NCBI RefSeq assembly: GCF_013074385.2
Contig: NZ_JABEYA020000002.1
Coordinates: forward strand, 445,368 to 509,367
DNA: 64,000 nt
Direction of reading: 5' to 3'
Source: Vibrio ostreicida
Lineage (GTDB): Bacteria > Pseudomonadota > Gammaproteobacteria > Enterobacterales > Vibrionaceae
Shown in pieces: positions 39,801 through 47,210 of this stretch (its first letter is position 1; each line of letters starts with the position of its first letter). The translations under genes and the position numbers were made by a program. The notes below the pieces were generated by a model. The model was not told where the DNA came from and did not search any database. It worked only from the letters and a program-made list of their open reading frames with translations.

Positions 39801-40591
39801 AGCGCTGTTGGTAAAGCTAAGATATACGAGCCATCTTGTGCCCTGTAAATAGGCTTACGTTCCAATGAGGAGCTTCCAAAATCTTCATTAGTAAGCGCAA
39901 TAACATCAGGTTTTTCAATAATAAATGGATTAAGGTCCTTCTCCGCGACTCCCAATTGAGTTAAATCATCCAAGGAAAAACGGACTATATTAGGTTTTTC
40001 AGTAGATATATAAGAATGAAAATCCCATTCAGATTGAGGGGAGTCATTACCTTTTTGATAACGCTTTAGACTTGTCCTACTAATGGACTCATTAGATAAG
40101 GAAAGGATTGCTCTTACTGATTTCTTTATACCTGAAAACGGATTAGTCTCTGGCATTTCATCTACTAGGTCGATAAAGATTTGTGTATAGAAACAGGAGC
40201 TTTCCCATAGCCCATTGAGGAACATATACGAGCCTTTGATTGAGTTGGCTACCCCAACCATTGTATCTTCAGCTGGATCTTCCCATGAACCAATATATGT
40301 AGAATGAATGCCATCAAATAATCGACTTATGTCGAATGCATTCAGTACTTTATGACCACACTGAGATAGAAAAAGCTGATGAATCATAGCTTCAGTAGTT
40401 ACCAAGTTACTATGAAGATCTTCTTCGTATAGTAGTCCAGCTAGTTTTATAAGAGCATCTTCGAATTCAAAGCCATCAAATAGTTCACTGACATTATGAT
40501 CTGCCCTAAATTGACCAAAAGTAGGGCTCATCATTTGTTGGCTAGCACTTAACAGGCCTAAGTCGGAAAAATCCATATCATTAATATTCAT
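36818..40591 (-). CDS. 1257-residue unknown protein with C-terminal PD-(D/E)XK nuclease motif
   Basis: I do not recognise the family. The first ~1100 residues show no Walker motifs or transmembrane segments. Near the C-terminus a restriction-endonuclease-like fold is suggested by helix AADKFSSFGW, strand FGDVDVLAW (Asp1145/Asp1147) and strand VYLVECKD (Glu1162, Lys1164). That is the D...E-x-K pattern of PD-(D/E)XK or NERD-type nucleases, followed by a helical segment. It starts at MNINDMDFSDLG and is followed 52 nt later by the membrane-protein gene. Its place among defence-type cargo suggests antiphage function. Confidence 0.62.
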   Translation of the reverse strand: MNINDMDFSDLGLLSASQQMMSPTFGQFRADHNVSELFDGFEFEDALIKLAGLLYEEDLHSNLVTTEAMIHQLFLSQCGHKVLNAFDISRLFDGIHSTYIGSWEDPAEDTMVGVANSIKGSYMFLNGLWESSCFYTQIFIDLVDEMPETNPFSGIKKSVRAILSLSNESISRTSLKRYQKGNDSPQSEWDFHSYISTEKPNIVRFSLDDLTQLGVAEKDLNPFIIEKPDVIALTNEDFGSSSLERKPIYRAQDGSYILALPTALSVAIRLFVIEQANKLGLLDQLQHAMQVRYASFFGEGSRLLGKISNVPFSPFRDSNGSIVGADALVGIDEHRYVHFLLFFDDFCDYQSGLVNGASTSNVDLENAIKERIKKAYNYSSKIDGFKRGLSVLIGCGWGRSVLISLERESESSNWLLESVPAPDLDTFNRITSMNPFTFWRLIEAKHRVLEVGIHTQNVNGLLNLYGWAKDNDFNIIPHSAFDEDLGNSSLFMMITQNALLDVRWEVQNEDDIHKVLNPNGELISVRRLTTSSYFKEDRFKPIYASVDNLENGELLGLIEGNLCSWWCTPAHSEEQNKDLLYRLWHGVCNWIYRADLTLSKLGLSSLYGKVCFKIEFEDVDVPTKVSQVLALETLSTLTKSSTSVDNDILHINCKFLKNYFLAFHRVDNVAERTIIKSLLTVFIKESVECNDHEKLVETVLDHVFTDNYGKEVHMITAQSFLDYVKTGLPAPLALDRFDDATSKIGLAWISKSYTEPCNIYGKTECTQYLQDLTLNLWKEIQSYLGSFNKKALILFLLENHAAVEADTEHWQRTFKAILGLHKDKDDVYSVTLERISSNNAALTGSRILIEMAICESLDNGGKAPNNLDITTLITFATAIFQYGNLSDSIMYELVKPQLRLSTYGDVQFDHTAYDTVVNPYSKSVQTVMINHASDKYDDYFSEPEVHEKVTGLLGQEFESAWDEEFGVSIDEARKILDVFENIGVEKNKAVYEISCSELFYQSNTNGVTDAALKAFMDRFTLPQRSSWMALSSGYRVSDISPWRYRRRLSLTARPLIILGDKLVIAPSLIRRGVLYCLSNSFDATLDGSFFNTKAMKKWIGEQRNKSGHRFNQEAADKFSSFGWNVEADVKVSKILKKRTKKDFGDVDVLAWNPSEKIVYLVECKDLEFAKTQGEIAKQTYEFRGVTKSDGKPDRLRKHIDRFQVLDENIDKLRDYLKLESINELKVMLLFKQSVPVSYDKSGSDIPITVSFFDELSV

Positions 40592-40956
40592 ATCTACAAT
40601 TCTTGTATTTTTAGTTGTACTTAAACGAATTTTTACCGCTCTAGAAGCAACTAAATACCTAAAGCTTTTCAGGCGGATTTATTCCGTGATTATATGCAAC
40701 TAATCATATCGATAATTATACTCACGCTCAATCGAAAACCCGCACCGCCTAGAGTCTAGAATGCAAACTTCAGAAATTGCCGAAAGTTTCCACTTGATTC
40801 TGACCGACACAGATCAATGCGATTTTCAACCAATTCATGCCTCAAGTGCGCATGGTCTAATCCTCATTAATCGGATTAGATTTGATAGGGGAAATGCACG
40901 CCCTTAAAATATATAGAGTATTAGTGCTGAACGATTTTGGGGTAAAACCTTCCTAG
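40592..40956. other. Upstream region of the large nuclease gene
   Basis: About 365 nt without a gene. It should hold the promoter of the minus-strand nuclease gene (a TATAAT-like box lies near 40690). It also contains the perfect hairpin TCTAATCC / GGATTAGA (40856-40880) and boundary-like motif copy H at 40928-40942. Confidence 0.45.
40928..40942. repeat. Island boundary motif, copy H
   Basis: GTGCTGAAC, 6 nt, TTGGGG followed by TA instead of CA. A weak copy, placed just before non-coding element copy 2, as copy A is before copy 1. Confidence 0.35.
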
Positions 40957-41338
40957 AGTTATCACGTAAAATAGCAAAGTGAGAATAACGTTTGCTGTCG
41001 GAAAGCCGCTTAATAAAGCTTTCAAACCTTCTGGTCTACCTGTCAATTTCACCGTGAAATTCGATATCAAAAAGCAGGTTAACTGTATGTTTTATAATGA
41101 TTAATTTCGGTTGCAAAAATCACCGTTTTTTTAGGAAAAGTATCCCGAACTGAAGGGGCTCAATATCTGCCACTATTGACCGCAGGTAGCGCAGAATAGA
41201 GCTACTTTTTGTGGTTATGGTCGTGTCTGTGCTTTAGCTAAGCTAGCTCCACACGTAAGTTTTAGGGGAAAGATAAGTTCATTTCGCAGGTTGCGATTCG
41301 CACACTGCGAAATGAGCGTCTAACTCGAAAAAGTGCAG
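40957..41338. repeat. Duplicated ~0.4-kb non-coding element, copy 2 (candidate structured RNA)
   Basis: Second copy of the element at 33179-33593. The stem equal to CCAGC/GCTGG is here TCTGC/GCAGG (41166-41170 / 41182-41186) with the same 11-nt loop. The central A-T pair has become T-A and an outer C-G pair has become T-G. The closing hairpin CATTTCGCAG / CTGCGAAATG (41280-41314) is perfect here. Confidence 0.75.
41318..41338. repeat. Island boundary motif, copy F
   Basis: GTCTAAC (41318-41324), then AGTGCAG in place of GGGGCAG, at the end of element copy 2. Homology with copy 1 stops here. Confidence 0.5.
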
Positions 41339-41514
41339 GTATGAGTTGTTTCTTTACTCGAGCAACTATTGCAATAGTTCAACGACCGAGGAAACACCTC
41401 TACAGTTGATTAATAAGTAATGTACATGTTTTGCACATCAGCTAGCTCTGTTGCTGAAATTATGCTTTCTGAAACGTTTCGGGCTAAATGTTGCTCAGTT
41501 GTGGGCTAGCTAAC

Positions 41515-41766
41515 TTAAAATGGGAAGTGCTCTTCTTCATTCGCTTCAACCCAAGTCACCAACTTTTCAAGTTCGTCACCTTCGGGTGTGCCTGGTTCAG
41601 CCACATCAAACAGGGATTCAATTCTCTTCATAACGGCTTTATATTCGCTTTCTGAGAATTCTAGCCCTAGTTCATCCCATGATACCGTTACAAGCTCATC
41701 AGCATGGGCAGTATCGGGTGTGATACCATCAAGTAGTTCTTTTTCTGACAACCTTTTCTTGCTCAT
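41515..41766 (-). CDS. Chimeric antitoxin-like small protein 3 (HigA-type segment, no DNA-binding domain)
   Basis: An 83-residue paralogue of the protein at 34918. It has the same N-terminal module (KKRLSEKELLDGITPDTAHA) and the same HigA-type segment (SEYKAVMKRIESLFD, PGTPEGDELEKL, ending EEEHFPF). Fourteen residues differ, mostly outside the HigA-type core, so the open frame looks selectively kept. Both coding region and upstream promoter are duplicated relative to gene 1. No toxin gene is adjacent. Confidence 0.68.
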   Translation of the reverse strand: MSKKRLSEKELLDGITPDTAHADELVTVSWDELGLEFSESEYKAVMKRIESLFDVAEPGTPEGDELEKLVTWVEANEEEHFPF

Positions 41767-41801
41767 AAGTCGTTTCTCGATTAAAAAATGACATTAGATA
41801 G

Positions 41802-41830
41802 TTTATAGCAAAATGGGCTACTAGCCGTAA
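41802..41830 (-). promoter_or_regulatory. Promoter of chimeric antitoxin-like gene 3
   Basis: -35 TTACGG (41825-41830), 17-nt spacer, -10 TATAAA (41802-41807), minus strand; same layout as gene 1. Confidence 0.55.
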
Positions 41831-41842
41831 TGTAGAACCTTG

Positions 41843-41863
41843 TTCGAAACACGTAATAGGGCA
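41843..41863. repeat. Island boundary motif, copy D
   Basis: TTCGAAACACGTAATAGGGCA followed by TAAACGAG. It is the last copy before the recombinase operon and so marks the cargo/mobility-module junction. Confidence 0.5.
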
Positions 41864-41954
41864 TAAACGAGTTTGAAATTGCTAGCTCAACAGTTCTTTC
41901 AGATAGCTATTCCGCTTATGAGAGTGACTAGGTGCCTCGGTGATCTGCTTCATG

Positions 41955-44010
41955 TCAAACGATAGGGATTTCACTTTCAGCCCTCGTAATTGCCGTATAG
42001 AGCCAAGCTCTATCTACAATCCTTCCTTTTTGCAGGGCGATAATGATGCGCGGGAACTGTGATCCTTGAGCTTTGTGCAAGGTGATTGCATAACCCAACT
42101 CCATGCAGTCTAGAACGGTTTGTGTTACCTCGACCTTTTCACCCGTATCCAGTGTTACTTCACCGTAACTGTCACCAGAAGGCTTGACGCTGGTTAGAGT
42201 GCCAAGAGAGCCGTTCTGAATGCCTCTGTCGTAATGATTCTGCGTGAATAAAATCGCATCATTCAAGCTAAGTGGTAGAAAGAACTTGTCGCCATTGATT
42301 TCGAATTTAAGGCTATCGCTGTTTGGATTGACCGCTTGTTGGGTTAGTTTATTAATTTCTGATACGACCGCCTTGGTTGGAGCCATGACACGACTGCTTT
42401 CAGGGGACTCTTGGTAAAGCTCACAACAGACTTTGGCAATGTCTGTTGTGCTGGTTTCGTGAAAGTGTATTGTCCCCGTGCTTAATTGATTAGGTATCAC
42501 ACCTTGATTGATGAGCATTGAGTACTCAGGGATACCCGTTGAACCTTCCTGTCTCTTGACGATATCTAGCATCGTATTAGCCACCGTTTTTGCTTCAACG
42601 ATATCTGCCAGCACTTTGCCGCAGCCAATCGGTGGGAGTTGTTCGGGATCGCCAGTGAATATCAATCGTACAGAGGGATGAATGTGATTCACAAGGCGAT
42701 ACATCGTCGGCAAGTCAATCATGCTCGCTTCATCAATCACCAGTAGATGATTCGGCTGCTCCATACTTGGCTCAATCGGTTCCTTACGAAGTAACTTAGC
42801 AATAGTTGAAGTGATAAAGGCGATTGACTCATGTAGCCTCATTGCAGCGCGACCACTGAGCGCAACCGCGTGTATCTCAAAACCGAGTGGCGGTAAGCCC
42901 TGAGAGCCGTTCTAAGTACCGTTGTCTTGCCAGTCCCAGCACACCGCCAGTAATGCAGATTACAGAGTTGTCCAGGCATGTTATTGCGGCCTCGATTTGC
43001 TTGGAGGTTAAGTCATAGGGCAGTTCCGCAGCCGCAGAGCAATAGGCAGCATTGGCGTTTTCATCAAATAAGTCATTTCGCTTAGTCAGTGTATTAAGCC
43101 GTTTGGCAACGACACTTTCCATCAGAAGTTGCGCCGTTGGGTGGTAGGCTCCTGTGTCGGAATTTAAAATATACTGAGCTTTATCATGACCTGATTGGAG
43201 CGCCTGAGTGACTAGTATTTTGTCTTTCAATAGTTTGTTGAGGTAAGGGCGCACATTGGCATGAGTGGTATAGGTGTGACCTTTTTCAATCTCTTTGCGA
43301 ATTGATATTTCCAGAGCCGCGCTGAGCCTTCTTGGGTCATCCTTCGCAACATCGCTCTTAAAATCCGTTACCTTGGTAATATCTTCAATGGCACTGAACG
43401 AAAGACCAAAGCCTATCAAAGCATAAGGATTATCCTTAATTACCTCGATGGAGGCTTCACCGTGATGCTTGAGCAGCCGTTGCTGCACACTGGCGGGGAT
43501 GTTGTGCTCACTCATCCAGTTGCAATACGCCAGATTTTTATATTTGGCGTACCCCTTAAAGAGCGCTTCCAATGAATCGTCACTCAGAATCGATGTTAGA
43601 CGCTTTCTAGACTCAGGGGTGTCATTTTGCAGTGTGGCATGGAAGTCTTTACCCAAGAGCTGCCAGAGCGCTCTAGCTTTACTTTCTCCAACGCCTTTAA
43701 AGTCAGCTTCTCTTGCGATAAAACGAATGAGTTGTTCGCCAGTTTCGGGCAGCGTGCATTCAATATGCTTGGGTGATTCATACATGTGCTGCTGCATGAC
43801 ATAATCACCCATCTCCATATTTTCTATCTGGCGAGCGCCTTTGACTGACCAGTGCTGACCCAGCGTTGGAAGCACAGGGATGCTATCGGGGTCGGCTTTG
43901 ATCGTGACGTAATACTTCCCACTATTAGTTTTGTAAGAGTCTTTCGCCAGTGGTACACCACTGAATATCACCATATTGGTCGAGCGATAAGGAATACTGG
44001 TTACACGCAT
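41955..44010 (-). pseudogene. RecD-like helicase of the recombinase operon, frameshifted at the P-loop
   Basis: The N-terminal part (42877-44010) has the helix-hairpin-helix-like region (FKGVGESKARALWQLLG) and ends in VICITGG, the start of Walker A. The C-terminal part (41955-42842) has Walker B VIDEASMID, GDPEQLPPIG, and AITLHKAQGSQFP with YTAITRA of superfamily 1 helicases. The missing GAGTGKTT is present in another frame at 42920-42945. Two frame changes, at about 42935-42948 and 42886-42894, split the gene. It looks like an inactivated RecD2-type helicase unless these are assembly errors. It follows the recombinases and so was probably part of the mobility module. Confidence 0.82.
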
Positions 44011-44017
44011 TTGGTCT

Positions 44018-44413
44018 TCATGCAAAGCGCTCAAGTCGCTTTTCAAGCTCCTTGACCTTGGCTTTCAATTCAATGTTCGCAGCTTCTAATGACGATACCC
44101 GCTTTGAATCGAGCAGCTTACGATTCGCTGTGTTGTCGTAGGCTTTCGGTTTGCCCTCGTTCTTCTTGGCAGCGTCGGTCAACGGTGGCAGGACAACTTT
44201 ACCACGCAGCTCATCCTCTAAGGCTTTGAGTGCTTTCTTGAGGGAAGGGTTTTGGATTAACGCCGATTTGCCACAACCGATACCCTTTGCCATTTCGATT
44301 CGATTAAGCTGACCTCTGAACACGATTTGTTTAAACTCATCGTCCGTCTGTGTGGCTTTCCACACTTCAAATGCTTCCAAGTTTTGCTGTTCTTTCTGCT
44401 GACCACTTGCCAT
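44018..44413 (-). CDS. Small coiled-coil protein of the recombinase operon (131 residues)
   Basis: A charged 131-residue protein. Residues ~10-60 (FEVWKATQTDDEFKQIVFRG, then LNRIEMAKGIGCGKSALIQN) look like a small DNA-binding fold, and the C-terminus is a coiled coil (LEAANIELKAKVKELEKRL). Small proteins of this size accompany recombinases in Tn554-type (TnpC) and Gamma-Mobile-Trio-type elements. It may be the protein NCBI names VPA1267 family, but I am not certain. It lies 42 nt after the 140-residue gene. Confidence 0.65.
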   Translation of the reverse strand: MASGQQKEQQNLEAFEVWKATQTDDEFKQIVFRGQLNRIEMAKGIGCGKSALIQNPSLKKALKALEDELRGKVVLPPLTDAAKKNEGKPKAYDNTANRKLLDSKRVSSLEAANIELKAKVKELEKRLERFA

Positions 44414-44455
44414 GTTATCTCTCGCTATATCGTAATGCGAGGTTTAGCTCTATTT

Positions 44456-44878
44456 CTACTTATTGCTGCGCTCAACGTCTTGTAAGGTCTTTTGAAACAC
44501 ATCCATGACGCTTGGGTTAGTTTTGCCAATGCTGGATAACTTTTGAATGAAAGCCTGAAGCTTACCAATCTCTGACTGTGCGACCGCAAGTTGCGCTTCC
44601 AGTTGTATCACCTTTTCTGCTAAATCCACGTCTTTTTGCAAGTAAGCAAGCAATTCCTTGTTTTCATGCGAAACAGGCTTGCCCCTTAAGACTTGCTTTC
44701 TCTGCTTGTACTCGTGCTTGATATTGGCGTACTTGTCGAGCGTTTGTCTCGTAGTGGCAATACCTAAGCTGGATTCTATTTTTGTGACTAACAAATCCCA
44801 AGTTAGCTTGCCTTCCCAGCTTAGGATGAGGGCTTGAATGGAGATTTGCTGTTCAGTTTCTAGTGATTTAATTGCCAT
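44456..44878 (-). CDS. Small coiled-coil protein of the recombinase operon (140 residues)
   Basis: A 140-residue protein with an N-terminal HTH-like stretch (WDLLVTKIESSLGIATTRQT then LDKYANIKHEYKQRKQ) and a long coiled coil (LAEKVIQLEAQLAVAQSEIG). It starts 10 nt after the third recombinase. By position and size it corresponds to the accessory protein (TnpC- or GmtX-like) that assists tyrosine-recombinase transposition in related elements. The assignment is by context only. Confidence 0.65.
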   Translation of the reverse strand: MAIKSLETEQQISIQALILSWEGKLTWDLLVTKIESSLGIATTRQTLDKYANIKHEYKQRKQVLRGKPVSHENKELLAYLQKDVDLAEKVIQLEAQLAVAQSEIGKLQAFIQKLSSIGKTNPSVMDVFQKTLQDVERSNK

Positions 44879-44888
44879 ATTTATTACC

Positions 44889-47210
44889 CTAGAGTGAACC
44901 CAAGAAACCTAAGAAGTTATCTGTGGCTTCATCTCTTTTATTGTCTTTTTTTGCCTCAATAGCAGCTTGCAGGGCTTGCTCGGTATCAGGCAGCGCTAGC
45001 TTTTGTTCTTCCACCGTTTGGGTCTCTAAATTGGTGATTCTTATGCTGTTTGAACGAGCTAGCAATCGCACCATACGACCTTCTTCTATTGCCTCATCGG
45101 ACAGCACCTCAATGAGTTTTTTTAGCATGCAAGTATTGCGATAATGGGTTCTGTACCATTTCTGCATCCCTTCACTTGTTTCAAAGTTGATAGACGCCTG
45201 AACCCTTTCTAAGTTGTGCGTTTGCACTTTCAAATCCTTCTGGAGTAAGTCGATTGCCTCCCTATCATGGGTTACATGGCAAGAAGATGAACATAACGCA
45301 CATTGCGTTTCAAATTCCGACATATAAGTACAGGGTGAGAGGGCAAGGTTTTGATCGCAAAATCCTGTCTCATGAACAAAAGTCGGCGTTTCATTGTCGA
45401 TAGCCTCATTAAATTTTTCCATGGTCAAGATACGAAGATTTAGTTTATTTTCGACCTCGCTTTCTGGTTCATTAGAGTAAGAGATATCGCCAATGACAGA
45501 AGCGTTTTGAGCGTCAGTGGTATGGATATAAGTCAGTGTCTGCTCGGCGCTCTTTCTGCCTGACAACATAGAAATAAGGTGGTGAGGCAGTCCTTTTTTC
45601 GCCAGAAAATCATTTTGCCAATGGCGCAGTTGGTGCGGCTTGAGCAAAAAGCTAGATGAGAACCCGTGTCGCTCAAAGAGCGTAAGCCGATTCTTATTGC
45701 CTTTTATTAGGTCGTCACGAAAGAGACCACTTAGCGAACTGATAGGAACTAAAAGGAAGGGGTGTGTCACTTTGCCGCAAAACTGCTTTTGTGTGTATGC
45801 AAATAGTGCGTTCTCAAAATCGACATGCTTAGTTTGATACTTATTGTAACCTTTTAGGTGAGATTGATTCATCTCGATGGTGTGATTCTGAAACTCTGCC
45901 ACGGTGAGTTCTTCCTTGCCTGCTATGTACTTATCGTATTGATGCTGATTACTGAGCGGACATCCTGTAAGTGCTTGAGAGTAAGGGCAATTACTTTTAA
46001 ACACCAGTGTGTCGAAGGCTTCAAGCTGTGCAATGGGCTTGATGAACTTTGGATACTGCGGTCTATATGTCCTATCTATTGCTCCAGTCGTATCAGGCGT
46101 GACGCGAACACATTTATCACTACCGTCAAAAAAGCCAAGCAGCAAACCAAGATGTAATAGGTTGGTTGATTTGCTCATGGAAGGCTTAAGCAGGGCAATA
46201 TTCTCATCACTGGGCTTAAATTCACCGAGCACTTCTTTTAGAGGGCGGTTCGGTTTTTGATAGAACCGAGCTAGCGCTCTTGCAGGTTCTGTAGCGAGAA
46301 TGGTGTAATGCAAGGCTCTGTCTAAACTATCGACCATTTCTGCATTAATGTGGTTTGCATTATCCTTGTACCCCTTCGAGCCTCGCCAGTTGAGGTAATG
46401 CACCGTTTTTTTCTTGCCATCGACAATTTGTGTATGAGGCTTTATGCGTTGCACTGTTAAAAGCACTTGCTCTGCGCCGATTCGATTGGGTGAAGCCATG
46501 CCAAGTACTGCCATTGTACAACTAAAGCTGTCTCGCTGCCCTTGCGTTGGTAATAAAAGGGGTTGCCAAGCCTCAACATCTCCCTTGTCACCATCTTGAT
46601 AGGCTGGAATAACATCATAGAAGATAGCCCCGAGCGCCAGTAGTGCTCTTTCTGAGGGGAGCTTGTTTTGTTCCGCTTGCAATGCATCATCGCCACTTTT
46701 AGAGCGAATTGATTCATCGTTGGTAGTCTTGATGTAGGGCTGACAGCTTTTCGCGAGCATTTTATGTTGATGCAGCCAGTTGATAAAAGATGTTAAGTTA
46801 GTGCTGTATGTCATCAGGTTGATGGCAGCTTGAATCCTTTCAAGGGTGGCGGTCGCGATATTCTCATTTAGGTGGCAAAGGAAGAGTCTTGCGGCTGTGA
46901 TTTTTTGTGCTTTATTGTGTGTAGATACGTTTTTTTTCAATATATCAAGTGCATAGGCAAATAATAAGTCATGCATCTCAGTTGGTAATCGATCCTCATC
47001 CGTGAAGCGCGTTCCCACTTTGGGCCTCTTTCTATTTAGATTACAAAAGAGAATATTCAGGGTTCTGTTGTCACTGTCGGTAAACGTGACAGCAATATCC
47101 CCCCATGACGCAGGCTCACCTTGAGCGTTGGTAAATCCAATCAGAGGCTGTGCTTTCTTTTTGGCGACGTAAGCGCGTTGATTATCAATATAGCGGTTAA
47201 TCTGGGTCAT
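44889..47210 (-). CDS. Large tyrosine recombinase/integrase 3 of the island
   Basis: A 773-residue protein. The catalytic block is in the C-terminal half: Arg in ASPNRIGAEQ, HQLRH, LSGRKSAEQT and Tyr in LTYIH, the pattern R..HxxR..(H/K)..Y. After it come a Cys-rich stretch (CTYMSEF, CALCSSSCHV), possibly zinc-binding, and helices. I chose the ATG at 47210, which overlaps the stop of recombinase 2 as ATGA and has GGGAG upstream; the frame reaches 47249. A GmtZ-like protein of Vibrio Gamma-Mobile-Trio islands or TnpB of Tn554 are the nearest concepts I know. Confidence 0.75.
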   Translation of the reverse strand: MTQINRYIDNQRAYVAKKKAQPLIGFTNAQGEPASWGDIAVTFTDSDNRTLNILFCNLNRKRPKVGTRFTDEDRLPTEMHDLLFAYALDILKKNVSTHNKAQKITAARLFLCHLNENIATATLERIQAAINLMTYSTNLTSFINWLHQHKMLAKSCQPYIKTTNDESIRSKSGDDALQAEQNKLPSERALLALGAIFYDVIPAYQDGDKGDVEAWQPLLLPTQGQRDSFSCTMAVLGMASPNRIGAEQVLLTVQRIKPHTQIVDGKKKTVHYLNWRGSKGYKDNANHINAEMVDSLDRALHYTILATEPARALARFYQKPNRPLKEVLGEFKPSDENIALLKPSMSKSTNLLHLGLLLGFFDGSDKCVRVTPDTTGAIDRTYRPQYPKFIKPIAQLEAFDTLVFKSNCPYSQALTGCPLSNQHQYDKYIAGKEELTVAEFQNHTIEMNQSHLKGYNKYQTKHVDFENALFAYTQKQFCGKVTHPFLLVPISSLSGLFRDDLIKGNKNRLTLFERHGFSSSFLLKPHQLRHWQNDFLAKKGLPHHLISMLSGRKSAEQTLTYIHTTDAQNASVIGDISYSNEPESEVENKLNLRILTMEKFNEAIDNETPTFVHETGFCDQNLALSPCTYMSEFETQCALCSSSCHVTHDREAIDLLQKDLKVQTHNLERVQASINFETSEGMQKWYRTHYRNTCMLKKLIEVLSDEAIEEGRMVRLLARSNSIRITNLETQTVEEQKLALPDTEQALQAAIEAKKDNKRDEATDNFLGFLGSL

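Noticed and set aside
33573..41338. A true integron with attC sites
   Set aside because: GTCTAAC/GTTAGAC and GGGGCA look like one half of attC, but I found no paired left half and no intI gene, so I report only a boundary motif.
41955..44046. Two separate helicase genes (41955-42842 and 42877-44046)
   Set aside because: The parts are the two halves of one RecD-like protein with the P-loop recovered in other frames between them, so it is one broken gene.
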